Origin: Plicaturopsis crispa FD-325 SS-3
Lineage: Eukaryota; Basidiomycota; Agaricomycetes; Amylocorticiales; Amylocorticiaceae
Reading direction: 5' to 3'
DNA length: 64,000 nucleotides
Assembly: GCA_000827205.1 (NCBI GenBank)
Contig: KN832566.1
Coordinates: 514,543-578,542, forward strand
Shown here: piece by piece, positions 43,289-56,080 of the stretch
How positions within the stretch are numbered: the first letter of the stretch is position 1
Layout: each line of letters starts with the position of its first letter
Notes under the pieces: generated by a model
The model's database searches: none
The model's input: the letters and a program-made list of their open reading frames with translations, nothing else
What the model was told of the DNA's origin: nothing
Made by a program: the position numbers and the translations under genes

Positions 43289-46200
43289 ATGTTCCTGTCA
43301 ATCCTTGCAAAAATTGCGCTTATCTTCTTCTCGTTAACAGTCTACCCCATCAAAGCCCTCGAGCGCCGTAACTCTACTGGATTGACGGACGCAGTGACAT
43401 GGGATGCCCACTCGATCTCGATATTTGGCCAGCGTACTTTCCTCCTTTCTGCGGAGGTCCATCCTTGGCGTCTTCCGAATCCAAATCTTTGGTCTGATGT
43501 CTTTCAGAAAATTAAAGCGAACGGCTTTAACTGTGTCAGCTTCTACGTGAACTGGGCCCTGCATTTTCCGACGCCCGATGCTGGCGGTGGTGCGGGCGAC
43601 TTTGCAGAAGGCACTCAGCGGGATATCCAGGCTTTCATCGATGCGGCTAAAGACGCTGGACTTTGGATGATTGCGAGGTCGGTCCCACTCACGGGTTTGC
43701 AAGCGCAAGCTAATGGTTTCTGAGACATGAAGGCCCGGGCCATACATCAGTAAGCCCCTTGCAATTTGTATCGTACTCTTTCTGAATGTGCTCAATCAGA
43801 TGCCGAGACTACCGGCGGTGGTTTCCCAGGATGGGTAGGGAACATTGCAGGTGGACTTCGTATTAATAATTCCAACTATACGGAAGGTGTGTGCCAGGCG
43901 GCTGAGGCCGTTCTAATTCCGAAATATTCATACTGATTAGCGCTCGGCCTGGTAAGCTTGGACGCCCTTCATGAATGCGATCGCCAAGCTCGTGGCCAAG
44001 AACCAAGTCACAAATGGCGGCCCTAGTAAGCTACTTCAATCTTGGAAACGGCATACGAAACTGACACTTGCTACTAAGTTGTACTCGTTCAAGTAGAGAA
44101 TGAGTATAGCGTCGGCACTGGGCACGGTGAATATATGCAAGCATTGATAGATACCTACAGGAGCAATGGGGTGGTCATACGTAGGGATTCTTACTATGAC
44201 TACTACTATGCTGGACTCGGAAAATCTCATCAATGAAACACAGCGACGACATTCAACGATCAGCATGGTGGCACAACGGGTAATTTCAGTCCAGACTTAC
44301 CTGGAACGGGACGCGTAAATATATACTGGTACGTTTTATTTTGTTCGCGCTCGTGGTACAACGATCGAGTGATTCCTTGTTATTCGCGCTTGCTAGTGGT
44401 GATTCGTACCCGCAAGGTGCAAACTCCTGGGCACAAGTGCAATCCATCTATCGCTCTGGCCATGTTGCAGTGGCTCCGAACAACCCTCTATGCTTGGCAG
44501 AGGTGAGCAGCCAAACTCTCGCTCGGAACAACCGAATCTAATAGCTATGTTTCAAAGTTTGGAGGTGGGTTTCTGGTTGGGTGGAACGGGTCTACTTTCG
44601 GTGGAACTGGATACGAGAAATATAGTGAGCCATATTTCTCATCGAGATGCATTGAGTTTGAACGTGACTGGCCATCCCTTAAGCCAACCAGCAAACCAAC
44701 GCGGCATATGGTAGGTTCAAAACCCAACTCGTGGAATGATGGCTCGTGCTGATGCTTTTCTAGAGGACGTGTTTTACAAGGAGAATTAGTATGTGATTAA
44801 TTGACCGTAATTATACCGCTTTTTTTGACAATTAAACCTATCGCTGCAGCGCCCAGACAGCGACTATACTCAGTAAGTGTCATGCATCGCAACCCACTTC
44901 GATCAATGGCTAATGCTATTGAGCTGATAGATATCTACAGTGCGCACTTTCTGTTTGTGTTGCTCCTTCGCAACTGATAAACATGCGCAGTGCTTTTTGG
45001 GGGTACGAACTGGGGCCAGACGGCGGAGCCTACCGTTTACACGAGTTATGACTACGGTGCAGGTATGTCTGATCGAGCACGCTCTGACATGGTTTAACAT
45101 TTGTCATAAGGTATCAACGAAAATCGAGTCGCCACTCCCAAGATGAACGAAATGAGACTTCAAGGTACCCTTTCGTGAACCTAGTAGTGATCGTGTCAGA
45201 CCGTTCATACATATCTCAGGGAGTTTCCTGCGCGTTTCCCGAGATCTCTATTCCGCCGACTATGTTGCAAACGGCACAAACTACACATCATCAGCATTGA
45301 TCTATACTTCGGAGTCTAGAAATGCCGTCACAGGTGCTGGATTCTACTTTGTTCGTCACAATGATTCTACGTACGTTGGTGCGATGGATATGAACGATTG
45401 CGCTACTGAGATATACTTGCCTCCGACAGTTCTACTTCCCTGACCACTACGACCCTCAAAGTCACGACGACATTGGGACCATTGGTTATCCCACAAAATG
45501 GCAGTCTAACGTTCGATGGCCGCGATGCGAAGATCATTGTCACCGACTATGTTTTTGGTCGAACAGCAACCCGAATCTTGTATTCAACTGCTGAGTACGT
45601 TCGCTTCCCTGGATCGCGAGCATGATTTCATGATTGTCATCTTTGTGTCCTCCAGGATTATGACATGGACGACGTGAGCAATCGCAATACCCGTTATCTT
45701 TGATCTATCATGACAGACAATCACAGGATTGACGACACAGATTTCTTGATTTTATATGCTCCGGCGGGGCAGACTGGCGAAACAGCTATACAATTTGCAT
45801 CGCAACCCACTGTAGACCTCTCCAGCGCTTCTGGTGCTAGTGCTACTTTCGACAACGACACACTCCTCTTGAACTACCCGCTCTCGGGTTCTCAATTTAT
45901 CTCAATCACTCTCGCAAATTCGTCATATGTACTCCTCCTCCTGGACAAAACAACGGCAAGTCAATGGAGCGCACCGATTATCTCGGGAGATGGGGACTAC
46001 GGGGACTTCTTCTCGATAGGGTCGAATCGGACGCAAGTCTCTGGTGTCTGGTAGTTTCGGTGTTTGATTCTAATTATTTGGTGTCATCTAGCGTTCTTAT
46101 TGGTGGACCATACCTTGTCCGGGACGCCTCTATACAGAGTGATACTCTGCTTGCGGTACGAGTCTTCTTAAGTATAGTTGCAGCAATACCTGATCACATA

Positions 46201-47871
46201 TGCAGACTGGCGACATCGATGGTACAACGGCGGTGGAGTTTTTCGCCCCATCTGTTGTCTCCAAGTTTTCCTGGAACGGGGCGGCACAGACACTAACGAA
46301 GACATCGCGCGGCTCGTTTACGGCCACTTTAAGCGCTACAACCGGGCTCACTCTCCCATCGTTAGGGCCGTGGAAGGTTTCCGGAAGGTCAGGATGACAC
46401 GGCTACTCATGCTATATACTAACAGTGACCTCAGTCTTCCTGAGATCGACACCGACTTCGATGATTCCAACTTCGTCACGGCAAATCTGACTTCAACCAA
46501 TGTAGGCCATGTCAGTTTCAATGGTTACATTACATGCTTATCGTCACATATCAGTACACGAATCTTCCTCCCCTCTCGGGAAGGGATGTTCTATATTCGC
46601 AGCAGTATGGGTTCTACGGTGGGAATCTCATATGGCGTGGCCACTTTACTGCGAGCGGGCAGGAAACCGCATTTAATCTCAGCGTACAAGGCGGTTTCGC
46701 GTTCGGATACTCCGCATTTCTGAACGGTGTATTCCTCGGGTCCCATCCAGGCAGCTCCACTCTCAGCATCTCCACCGATATATGGAGCGTCCCGAATAAT
46801 ACGTTGCGAGTAGGGGGCGACAATGTTCTCACTGTTTTGCAAGGTACGTGTAGGCCTCTTATGTTAACGTATCTGAGCTGAAATGTGTTTTCTAGATCAT
46901 ATGGGGTATGTAGTCCATGGATAATTGATAGACAATATGGAACTGACTTTCCTCGTCGCGGTAGTATTTCTGAGACCAGTAGTAAGTTCATTCTCACAGG
47001 CGAGTCCCAATAAATCTGACTGTTGTTATTGCAGCCAATAGTGGCAAGGAACCCAGAGGGATTCGGGGCTACAAAATCATCGGTGGAAATGCCACTTTTA
47101 GCTCTTGGAAACTTCAAGGAAATCAGGTTAGACCTTCAGCTTCGGTGTACCCCGCAACGCCCATCTAATATTGACCTCCAGGGTGGTGCCGCAAATGCAC
47201 CAGACACACTCAGAGGATATCTCAACGAAGGAGGGCTATACGCAGAACGAATTGGCGCTCATTTACCTGGCTATCCTGACTCTTCATGGGCTACCGGTGA
47301 TCTTGTAACCCAGAGCGCGGGCGTAAACTTTTTTCGGACGTCTTTCACAACTGTAAGCGAGCAGCACTTGCGCATAGTAAAGAGCACATACTGACGCCCA
47401 GCAGGACATCCCTCCGGGTGTCGACATGCCTGTCAGGCTTGCGATAACCCCTAGCCCTGTTGCATCGAACTTTCGGGTCCAGATCTACTTGAATGGGTGG
47501 CAATTGGGCAAATACATCAACAACCTCGGGTAAGATAGATTTGTTTAGGGACGTGTAACGGTACTGACAGGCTAGTTTAAAAGCCCCCAAACGATATTCG
47601 TTCTACCAGCAGGGTAAGTCGTACAAACTCTCCTTACCTGCCTTTCAGCTGAATTGTGTCGCTTCTCAGGATCCTGCTACCTAACTCGACAAATACTCTC
47701 GGGCTATCCCTGTGGTCGCTCGACTCGACTGGGGCCTCAATTGCCGACATCTCTCTGGTGTCCGATGGTACATTCACTTCGGCCTTAAATATCCAAGGCT
47801 ACGAAGTGGCGCCAGACTACGCAGCACAGAAAACACAACGACCTGCTGGACAGTATATTCAACCAATGTAG
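43289..47871 (+). CDS. GH35 beta-galactosidase (secreted)
   Basis: Glycoside hydrolase family 35 enzyme releasing beta-linked galactose from plant polysaccharides and lactose; secreted. The N-terminus [20 protein letters not shown] is a signal peptide. Domain order: catalytic barrel with [59 protein letters not shown], the acid/base motif [26 protein letters not shown] and the nucleophile region NPLCLAEF followed by GGGF. Then [20 protein letters not shown] ends the barrel. Beta domains follow ([20 protein letters not shown]), then the C-terminal jelly rolls ([80 protein letters not shown]). About 20 exons, about 990 residues, and both catalytic glutamates present. Family length and order are complete. 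It ends 22 bases from the convergent MYND gene. Confidence 0.87.
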
Positions 47872-47893
47872 ACTGCCATTATTCAAGTATACT

Positions 47894-50800
47894 CTATCTA
47901 CTACATGCTGGCTTGTGTTTCTTCCAGTCCGCCATCTGGCAGGTTTTGCTACAATAAACGACCTTCTTGCACCGGGCACAGGACTGAAGCTGTCCAGCAC
48001 CGTCGCCGCAATTTGCGCAGCGGGTAGTGTCGCGAACCGGCGTAGTCGTATGAGACGATGATGATGATGTACTCCCCCGAGCACTGACGCTCGCTGACTT
48101 CCTGCCTGCAAGCACAGCGCGGACTTCATCCAGTGTCTCCTTGCGTACAATCCGGTCAAGATACGACACCGCAAATAACGGGCTTATCGCAGCGCGTGTG
48201 GCATGGGGGGCGAATGGTGCCCACTTTTTCACCTTCGACAAACCGTCCGTGCCTTGTCCTCGACCACATCTGCAGATGGGGTCCGCGGCATGCTCCACGG
48301 TCAAGGGTATTTTTTTTCCCTCGAGATAGGCACAGTCATCCCTATGCTTCCATTCCCGGCAGCGCTCGACTACGGCAGGAGTGAGCTGCTTCCACAGGAT
48401 CCTTTCCCGGTCGTTGACTTGCAGTTGCACGATGTCAGGCGTGAGCAGTTCTATTTCACGCCCAAGCTCGCTGTCCAGGAGTGCTTTTGTTATCGGCAGG
48501 ATGCAACAATCCGCGACGACTGTATGATTGGCGTTGTCTAGCCGCAGACCCATGACAAAAATCAGGGTGTCCAGTCCACCTGTTGAACCCGGTGCCGACT
48601 CGCAATTGAGGCCAAAGACGCGGCTTGAAACATCCGGCGGCCTGGAAAACATGTCGAGCATGGTGTGAATCGATGTTTTTATGTCTGTCAAGGCCGTCCG
48701 ACGAGTGGGCAGCGGCCGCGACACGCCACTAGTTTGCGCAGGCCGCTCTTGGTCAGAAAACATGAAGAACAGATGGAGGCTCAGCCATGAGATGTTTCCG
48801 GTCGTGTCGAGGAGCGGGAGACGCTTCAGATTCAGGCGGTGAATGTTCCACGCGACGAGCGAGCCGCGATGGTGAATCAGTGGGAAAGGGTTAACAGCCG
48901 ACGCGGCGTCGGTCCTTGGGCCTGAGAGGGGCGCCACGACCTTCAATAAAGAACGAAAATTAGCTGGTGGTCTATACAGAGCTGCAAGACACTTACCTCG
49001 ATATAAGACGACTTGCGCGCGACCCGCAGTTTTGCGTTTGCACCGTCGACAGGGTAGGGGAGGCATACATTTTGAGTATATTGCGATGCAATCGTGGCAG
49101 ACATCTGCGTCGCAGAAATCTGCATCGCGTCGACTGAGGAAGACCGGTCTCCCAGGGCTTCTTTTGCTTGTGGATCCACAACGTCTGCCCGTCCGGTCAG
49201 TGTCGCCACACTAGATTTCGAAGACTTGTCCAATGTAAGCAGGGTAGACTCTTCGCTCGTTCCGCTGAAGACCGGAAGAGACGCAGAAGGTGGGTAGCAC
49301 GGAGGAACAGCAAGCAAGGATTGGCGTAAGGTGGACGACGGGGGCATCTCGCGAAGGATATGCACATGCTCCGGGTCCGTGAGCGGGGCTGAAAACACTT
49401 CCAGATCCATGCCAAGTTTTGACACGAGAGCGCGACTGGTGGCCCCAGGTGTGCTCTGTAAAGCGAGTGCAACCGTTATGGATTGCGGCCTCACGCCGAG
49501 CATCCACGAAGGCACCCAAAAAGCAACTACCGTCGACGAGCTCCCCAGTTTTCCCAAGGGATCGTCTTTCAAGTCCACGAAGGCGCCATCTTGGATGTTA
49601 GGCGCACCGAAAGACGTCTGGATATGCGAGAACGCGTTTAGGAAGTTGTGTCCGCGGACGACTGCGTGCAGATTGACATTCGAGGGCATGCCGGACTCTT
49701 CGAGCACGAGCATCTTTTTCTGCGGGATCACTAGCAGCATGCACACCACCGGGGGCATGGTACCCCAAGAGCGTAGCCTTTGGGGCATCAGCTTGATGTC
49801 CAACATCGAGGAGCTGGGGAGAAGCGTCGCCGCGGAATACATCCCGAGAAGGTGGAGCTGGCAGATTATCTCCTGGTAGAAATTGCTGCCAAGGATGAGC
49901 CGCCTGTCGTTCTCTATGTGTCCTAGGAAGTGATGCAGCACCTCCGTCCAGTCGACGGACAGGCGGGTGCTCAGAAACTTGAGCAGCAATATGAGGCTAT
50001 ACCGAGACTGAGACGTCGTATCGCGACTATTCAACTGAGCCTGCCGCGCCAGCTCTGGGTCGCGCATGCGAGCTTGTATAAGGTTCAGATCCTCCGCAGC
50101 GGCAAACATCCTGTGGTAGATGCTGAACAGAAGCTGCGCGGCCTCCTGCGTATCCAAATGAACGCGCCGCTGGATGCCAGGCCTATCCAGAAGGGACGGT
50201 ATCTTCCAGGACGTGCGCTCGTGGAACTGGCTGACTTGGCTGAACGACGACAGAATCTCATGCACGTTCGACTCGGAGGTGAAGTTCGACGCGAAGGCTG
50301 CGGGGACGAGATCGAACAGCAACGATATCGTCGTGATGTCGCCGCAAAGCCCGTCAGTAAACGCCTGCCCGGAGTCCTTCCCATCCGAGGCCAACAGCGT
50401 CTCAGTATGCAGTGTCGCGGACGGCGTGCGCGAGAGGATAGGCGTCGCCGCCACGAGCACGTTTAGCATGCCCAGGTGGTCGGACAAATTGGACGTGTCG
50501 ATGACGTTAAATACATGCGGGGCACGATGGCTCGCCGTAGGCGCGTAATCGCCACTGTCGAGGTCGAGCAGCGCAGTCTTCCAGTGGGAAACGCGATGAT
50601 GGGACGTAGTGCGGCCGGTAGCCCCCAGATAATTCAGCGTGTGGCAAAACGCGAGCGCATCGCCGACAAACAGCCTCACAACGACTGTCGGGCTCTCCGC
50701 GAGAACGCACGCCCGGAACGCCCCACACCACGCCTCGAACTGGCCCCTCGCCGCCGCGAACGCCTCGCCCACCGTCGCGCCCCAGACCTTCGGCCCGCGC

Positions 50801-51727
50801 AGCCGCGCCAGCATCGGCGCGAGGTGAAACGCCGCAAGCGGCGCGGTCCCGTAATGCGCCACGAACCCTTCCCCCTTCGTCGCATACGCGAACGTCGGGT
50901 TCACGTGCGTAGCCCTCGCCACCGCGTCGGGCGCAGTGTGCGTCGTGCCCGTGCGCCAGAAGTGTTTATGCGCGCGGTCCCCTACGATTTCGGCCTCCTG
51001 CCAGAGGGGGCCGGCGCCGCGCCCGGCGGTGGTCATTAGGGAGAACATCTGGTCGAGCGAGACCTTCTTCATCCCGGCGTCGATGGTCTTTTTGAGGGCG
51101 CGCCGCTGTGCGTCGGAGCGGGATTCCATCTCGAGGTATTTGGACCAGTGCCGGCGCAGCTCGGTCAGCGTGTAGCGGCTGCAGAGGCGCAGGAAGGGGG
51201 CGTATGGGCCGGCGTTCCAGGTCTCTACGTCCTTGGAGAGGTTTACGAGCTTGCGGCACTGGACGATTAGGAGCGCACGCGCTTTATCGTCGAGATAGAA
51301 GTGGTAGAAAATGTCCCATATTTCGGGCTTTTGCGCGGAATAGTCCGCGTCTGCGACGAGCGTGAAGAGCAATGCGTTCCGAGCTGTCCGAGCGTGCGTT
51401 AAGCAATTTGTACAGCACATGTAGCAGGAAAAAACTTGCCTAGAATAGCGGGCTCCACGTCACAGCAGGTGAAATCGAGTCTCCTCGCCGCTGTTTCATT
51501 CGTTCATTCCTGGTCATGTCAGAAAAAAAGTAGTTTAGAAACATACCGTTCACCTGGTCCGCGCCGCTTGCAAATATAGTGTATAGCACATGCCTGGGGT
51601 CGCCACACCCAAGCAGGAGGACGTCTGCATCTTCCTCGGGCGACAGGTGCTGCGTCAAGCAGACTGGCGGGGTGTTGCCGACCGGGTAGTAGTATGAATT
51701 TGTGGGCCAGTAAGTAGGATGGGCCAT
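47894..51727 (-). CDS. DUF4470 and MYND-type zinc finger protein
   Basis: Large fungal protein with an N-terminal DUF4470 region and a C-terminal MYND finger, a zinc module for protein-protein contact; biochemical role unknown. Start MAHPTYWPTNSYYYPVGNTP. DUF4470 signature: SPEEDADVLLLGCGDPRHVL, then across two introns NAARRLDFTCCDVEPAILAR and NALLFTLVADADYSAQKPEI. A long middle follows (RGAGPLWQEAEIVGDRAHKH; WGATVGEAFAAARGQFEAWC). A 57-base intron near 48.95 kb joins it to VVAPLSGPRTDAASAVNPF. The end is RCANCGDGAGQLQSCARC, KKVVYCSKTCQMADWKKHK, PACSR, with all MYND ligands present. The intron at 51384-51439 uses a GC donor. About 1,200 residues. It looks intact and is convergent with GH35. 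Confidence 0.85.
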
Positions 51728-52358
51728 CGTGATAAAATTTCCCTGAGAAATTCAGATCGCACAGTCCGTATATGATAATGGGCGTCTCAGTACTAGAGTA
51801 TCCCTCAGCGCGAGTACAATGAGTTATAGCCTAAGTGGAGGAGTAGGCTGGGGTGCTGCGAACAGTGCAACGAGGCGTACACATTTCAAATAAGCGTTTG
51901 AATGGAAGTACAGCTGCGGACGAGGAAACCCACGGTACGGTCGGGAAGTTCTGCTCGTGCCCTCTAGCGACAAAGTGTGAGGGCGAATGGGTTACTAGAA
52001 ATGGCGAGAGGCAAACAAGAAGAAAAAGAAGCATTGGGGTGCCAAGGGTCTTAGATATCCGGGTTCTGGGGTCATAGTACACATTGTAGGTGCGTGCATC
52101 CTTGGACCTTTCCATTGCGTACTTCCCATCCGTACAAGGCAGACTTGTATCGACAGCTTGACCTCCATAGAAACGCTCAACCAAAATCTAGCCGCGTCCA
52201 ATGCTTTATCAATTTTCAGGTGAAGAGGTTCTGGTTATCAGCAAGTAAGTAGCACACGCGAGAGCGCACGTCAGAGAATAAACAAACGCCTTAAGTAGCA
52301 AGAAACATCGATAGCACATATCTCAGCCAACACAGCAGACGGCGCAGCCCCATCACTA
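51728..52358. other. Intergenic
   Basis: No gene supported. It holds the MYND gene promoter at the left and the 3' flank of the HIRIP3-like gene at the right. Short frames near 51830-52200 have no recognised features. Confidence 0.4.
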
Positions 52359-54134
52359 TCACTCGTCCTCACTCTCGTCCCCCAAGAAAGCCATTATACT
52401 CTTCCGCGCGTTCGTATTCTGACAAAAATACGCACTGCATCAGCACACTATGCATCTCAAAGAAAAGACAAGACTGACCCTCCGTTTCCTCGCAACCGCC
52501 TCATCTTCACCCTCTTCTTCATCCCCATCCTCATCCCCATCCTTACCACCGCTCTCCTCATCCTCCTCGCCTCTGCGCCCCCTCGACCCCTGCCCCGTCA
52601 CCGCCTTCTCGAAATTCTTCACATCCTCTGCCCGTCCCTCCATTAGCCACCATCCTCCCACCACCAAAAACCAAACACAAAAGGACCACGCACCAAGCTC
52701 CCTAGCCAACTCCCTCCCCTCCCTAATCCTCCTCGCCTTCTCCATACTCAACCTCCCGCCCATGCCCAGGCCTTTCAGTATCCCGCGCAGGTGCGCGATC
52801 TGCTGCGCGGGGGTAGAGAGGGCGGGGGAGGAGGCGAATTCGCGGGCCCAGGGTTTGCGGACGCCGCAGGCGAAGACGAGGGCTTTGAGCCGTTTGATGG
52901 TTTCTTCGTCCTTGGAGAGGGCGGGGGTGGATTTGCGCGGGCGGGTGGGTTTCTGTGTGGAGGGGGTGATTAGTGTCGAAGGAGCAGGCGTGTGCGGCGG
53001 GGGCAGAGGGGTGGGTGTGGACACACCTTCTCCTTGTCTTTGGCCTCGCCCTTCTTCTTGCGCGCGCGTTTCGGGGGCTCGTCGATCAGCACGGACATCT
53101 CCGAGTCGCTTTTGTCGCCAGCATCAGCGTCAGCGGCGGGTGCGGGTTTCTTCGATGTCTGTGTGCAAGTCGAAATTAGATGGTGGGTGCAAGTTAGAAT
53201 TAGATGGGGGTGCGATGGATGCACCGCAGGAGGTACGTACGGATGGGGAGCCTGGGGCGCGTTTGGGTGATGCGTCGTCAGCTTCGTCCCCAGAGGAGAC
53301 AACCGTTTCCTGTGGGTCCACATGAGCTACTTAGCCTGCATACCATTTCGAATTCGAGGAGAGCAGACGTACACTCGATTTGAACGCTTTCCCTTTCCCT
53401 TTGCGCGCCGTCTCGGAGGGGGACGATTTGGTGACCTTCTAGTCGTTAAATGTATGTTTCATGGTGCATAGTGTATATTTAGGCATACCTTGCTCGAGGA
53501 ACGTTCAGCGACGGGCGCTTCCTTCTTCGCCTTCTTGGGCGCTTTGGCGCTCTCGTCTCCAGCTTTGGATTTGCGTTTCTTGGGAGGCGGCTTCTTTTCT
53601 ACGTCTTCATCCTGTCCAGCGCACGCCGGGTCTGTATTACCCACAACATCTGGGCATGTAGAACATACCTTCTTCGAGGCATGGTCCTCCTCAGCAGCGG
53701 GTGCATCCTTCTTCGACTTCTTCGAGACCTTTGCCGCCCCCTCGTCCGCCTTGGACTTGCGTTTCTTGATGGCCTTACGGGGTGGCGATTCAGCAGGTGG
53801 CTCCTCTTCCGCGTCGTCGTTCTGTCCAATCCATCTATCAGCGCACAACTGGTCCAGCCCGGCCACACTCAACGCACCACAGCTTCTTCCACAGCGACTT
53901 TCACAGCCTTCTTGAACTCCCCGGTGTCGAGCACACCCGGCGCGATGCCCAGACGCGTCTCGACCTCCTGGCGGACGAGGCGGTTGGTGAGGGCGCTAAG
54001 GGACTCGGTGAGACACGGCGCGGGCGGTAGATGTGCTCCTGAGCAACTCACTCTAGCTTGTCATCGCGCTTTGCTTGCAGAACGACGGCGCGTGCGGTAT
54101 TGACGACGACTGAGATATCTGGTAGAACGGACAT
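52359..54134 (-). CDS. HIRIP3-like histone chaperone
   Basis: Nuclear histone-binding protein resembling HIRA-interacting protein 3, expected to handle H2A-H2B or H3-H4 with the HIRA pathway. Start MSVLPDISVVVNTARAVVLQ; a 56-base intron leads to DALTNRLVRQEVETRLGIAP and DTGEFKKAVKVAVEEAV, a small helical DEK-C-like domain. The middle has two related Lys-rich acidic blocks (PRKAIKKRKSKADEGAAK and PPPKKRKSKAGDESAKAP), then SDSEMSVLIDEPPKRARKKK. The conserved core is TIKRLKALVFACGVRKPWAR with QQIAHLRGILKGLGMGGRLS and MEKARRIREGRELARELEDV. A very acidic stretch follows, and the end is KSIMAFLGDESEDE, typical of fungal chaperones. Exon edges in the repeats are inferred. No gene-specific name given. 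Confidence 0.78.
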
Positions 54135-54479
54135 GACGGTAGCCTGCAAGTAGGAAATTGAGAGTTCGCGTGACGGGTATGGCGCGTGCGCGCTGTCACG
54201 CCCCCGCAGGCGTGTCACTGTCACGCACACGGTGCCCCACGGTGCCGCCCTCAGTGTAACACTGCAGGCCCTTCGAATCTGGGGCTGCAAACCTAAATCA
54301 CCCTCCGGAAGCACTGGGGCTTGTGAGCAGTGCATATAGCTATCGCTAGAGGACGGCTTTAGCCAAAGACATCTCGATTCCCTCAGGTTTTTGTTGCTGA
54401 ACGGACGGCGAACGCTGCTCAGCGCTGGAGATTCAAGTAATCTTATCTTATCCATGGCCCCGGGGTCCCTTCTCGTCGC
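54135..54479. other. Intergenic between HIRIP3-like and RING-1
   Basis: Promoter of the HIRIP3-like gene and 3' end of RING-1; a short TCTTATCTTATCC lies near 54443. No gene. Confidence 0.4.
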
Positions 54480-55009
54480 TTAGAGGCTCATTGTCGGGAA
54501 TCTGGTTCCGGTACCCCCCTGGCTAACCCAAATCCCACAGTGGCAGTGGTTGGCGAGCTTCTGCTCAGCATCCTTCGCCCTCTGTTCAGCATCCTGCGCC
54601 CTCTGCTCAGCCTCCTTTGCCCTCTGCTCGGCCTTCTTCGCTTTCTGCTCCGCCTCCGAGTCGTTAACCTTCTCGGCAGCGCCGACATCGACGTGCAGTC
54701 GGCGCACAGCAGGCAACATAAACTCATGCAACTTCTCCGGCACATACGCGAGGTCCGGCGTCACTATGCACTAGAAAGTCAGCTTAGCGTCCGGGGAGCG
54801 CTGGATCTAACGGGGAGCGCAGGGACAAAAGGAAAGGAAAGAACCGCACTGATGCTGAACGGGGCACGGCACGTAGCTATAGGGCACGACGAACGGAAGA
54901 CGTCTGCGTCTTGGCGGATGTACTGGGCGAGGCATTGTTCGCAGTGGATGTGGCCACAAGGAATGGAGACGGGCGATTTTAGGGACTCGAGGCAGATGGA
55001 GCAGGTCAT
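54480..55009 (-). CDS. RING-finger/coiled-coil protein 1 (short, altered knuckle)
   Basis: Copy 1 of a four-gene RING cluster; RING proteins are usually E3 ubiquitin ligases, substrate unknown. Exon 1: MTCSICLESLKSPVSIPCGH, IHCEQCLAQYIRQDADVFRS, SCPIATCRAPFSI. An intron follows at the same place as in copy 3, then TPDLAYVPEKLHEFMLPAVR and RLHVDVGAAEKVNDSEAEQK, and a short heptad coil (KAEQRAKEAEQRAQDAEQRA), ending at TMSL. The last zinc knuckle reads CPIATC, with two extra residues compared with CPTC in copy 3. This stretches the ligand spacing and may weaken zinc binding. The coil is much shorter than in copy 2. A LINE fragment lies directly upstream. Confidence 0.72.
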
Positions 55010-55069
55010 CGTGGGTCTGAGGACGAGCATGCACTTGCCAAAGACGCAACGAAGATATGGTGCGTGGAT

Positions 55070-56080
55070 TTTCATACGATGTCACATGCTAAACGCCAGG
55101 CAAAAGAATCCGCACTTAAAGAGTGGACGACGAGATGGAGTCAACGCCCACCATATGGAGGATTCGCGGCAGCAGACCGATTCCCCCCGGCGTGGAAACC
55201 TCGACCGCATTTCCTACTCACAAAACGTGAAGTATACGGAAGAATTACACAGTGCAGGACTGGACACGCGTTCATAGGTGAATACTACGCTAAATTCGTG
55301 CCTACTGAAGATGTTTCGTGCCAGTGCGAAGAGGGGGTATTCCAAACGAGATATCACATTCTCACCGAATGCCCAAGATACGACGAATATCGCCACATCC
55401 TAACGCAAGCGTCACCAACACTCTTCCTCCCCGATATCTTGGGCACGGACGAGGGAATCTTGGCGTTAGCGCAGTTCCTGGAGAAATCCGGAGCATTCAC
55501 GAAGACGGGTAATCCAAGAGAAACCAAGACGGTACCGTTGCTGGAAGACGAGGACGGAGCGTCAGAGGAAGAAGGTTGGGATCAGATAGTGCACGAGACG
55601 GAGGAGGAGGAGGAGGAGGAGGAGGAGGAGGAGGAGGAGTAGAGATGGAGGAACGACGAATACCCACCCATTCAATCGCGGCACGCTCCACTGGAGAACG
55701 ACCGACGCGCGTACAGCACTGCGAGGCCTCGCTATGCCCAAACGCACAAGATCCCGCTCGCTTGTCAGCACTCAAGAACCGGGTAGCGGCCTCCACTTCA
55801 AGAGGGGTAGCCCATGGCACCTCGGCCGGGACCTCGGGTTGCGACTTCAAGAGACATCGGCGCATTCCCTTTTTCTTATTTTCTCTCCCTTTTCCCTTCG
55901 ATTCGGACATGATTTATGCTCATCTATTGACTTTATGGACCCACAGTACATATGCTATAGCGCCCTAACTTTCTTGCCTTCCCGATATCCAACCCTGTTC
56001 AATAATTACCGTACAAACCCCCCGTTCAACTTTACATTCCTCGATATTCCTGAAGATTAACCCCTTTATATTTGTTCATA
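55070..56080 (+). mobile_element. 5'-truncated LINE (non-LTR) fragment, C-terminal ORF2 part
   Basis: The open frame up to 55642 matches the part of fungal LINE ORF2 after the reverse transcriptase/RNase H region, as I remember it from mushroom elements: HAKRQAKESALKEWTTRWSQ, GGFAAADRFPPAWKPRPHFL, ITQCRTGHAFIGEYYAKFVP. Then comes a Cys/His knuckle, SCQCEEGVFQTRYHILTECP, followed by RYDEYRHIL. The reverse transcriptase itself is absent, so the copy is 5'-truncated, as usual for LINEs. The frame ends in a run of Glu coded by a GAG/GGA microsatellite. The 3' limit (about 56080) is a guess: a non-coding, pyrimidine-rich tail without a clear poly-A. It sits just upstream of RING-1. Confidence 0.65.
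55599..55639. repeat. Microsatellite (GGA)n
   Basis: About 13 consecutive GGA/GAG units at the end of the LINE fragment's frame, giving a poly-Glu tail just before the TAG. Confidence 0.9.

Noticed and set aside
43733-47641. Many stops between GH35 blocks, suggesting a broken gene
   Set aside because: Each falls in a 45-80 base intron with usable donor and acceptor; joined exons keep frame and family order.
47894-49066. MYND part as a separate 390-residue gene
   Set aside because: A 57-base intron joins it in frame to the upstream DUF4470-containing exon; the first residues of the separate frame overlap that exon.
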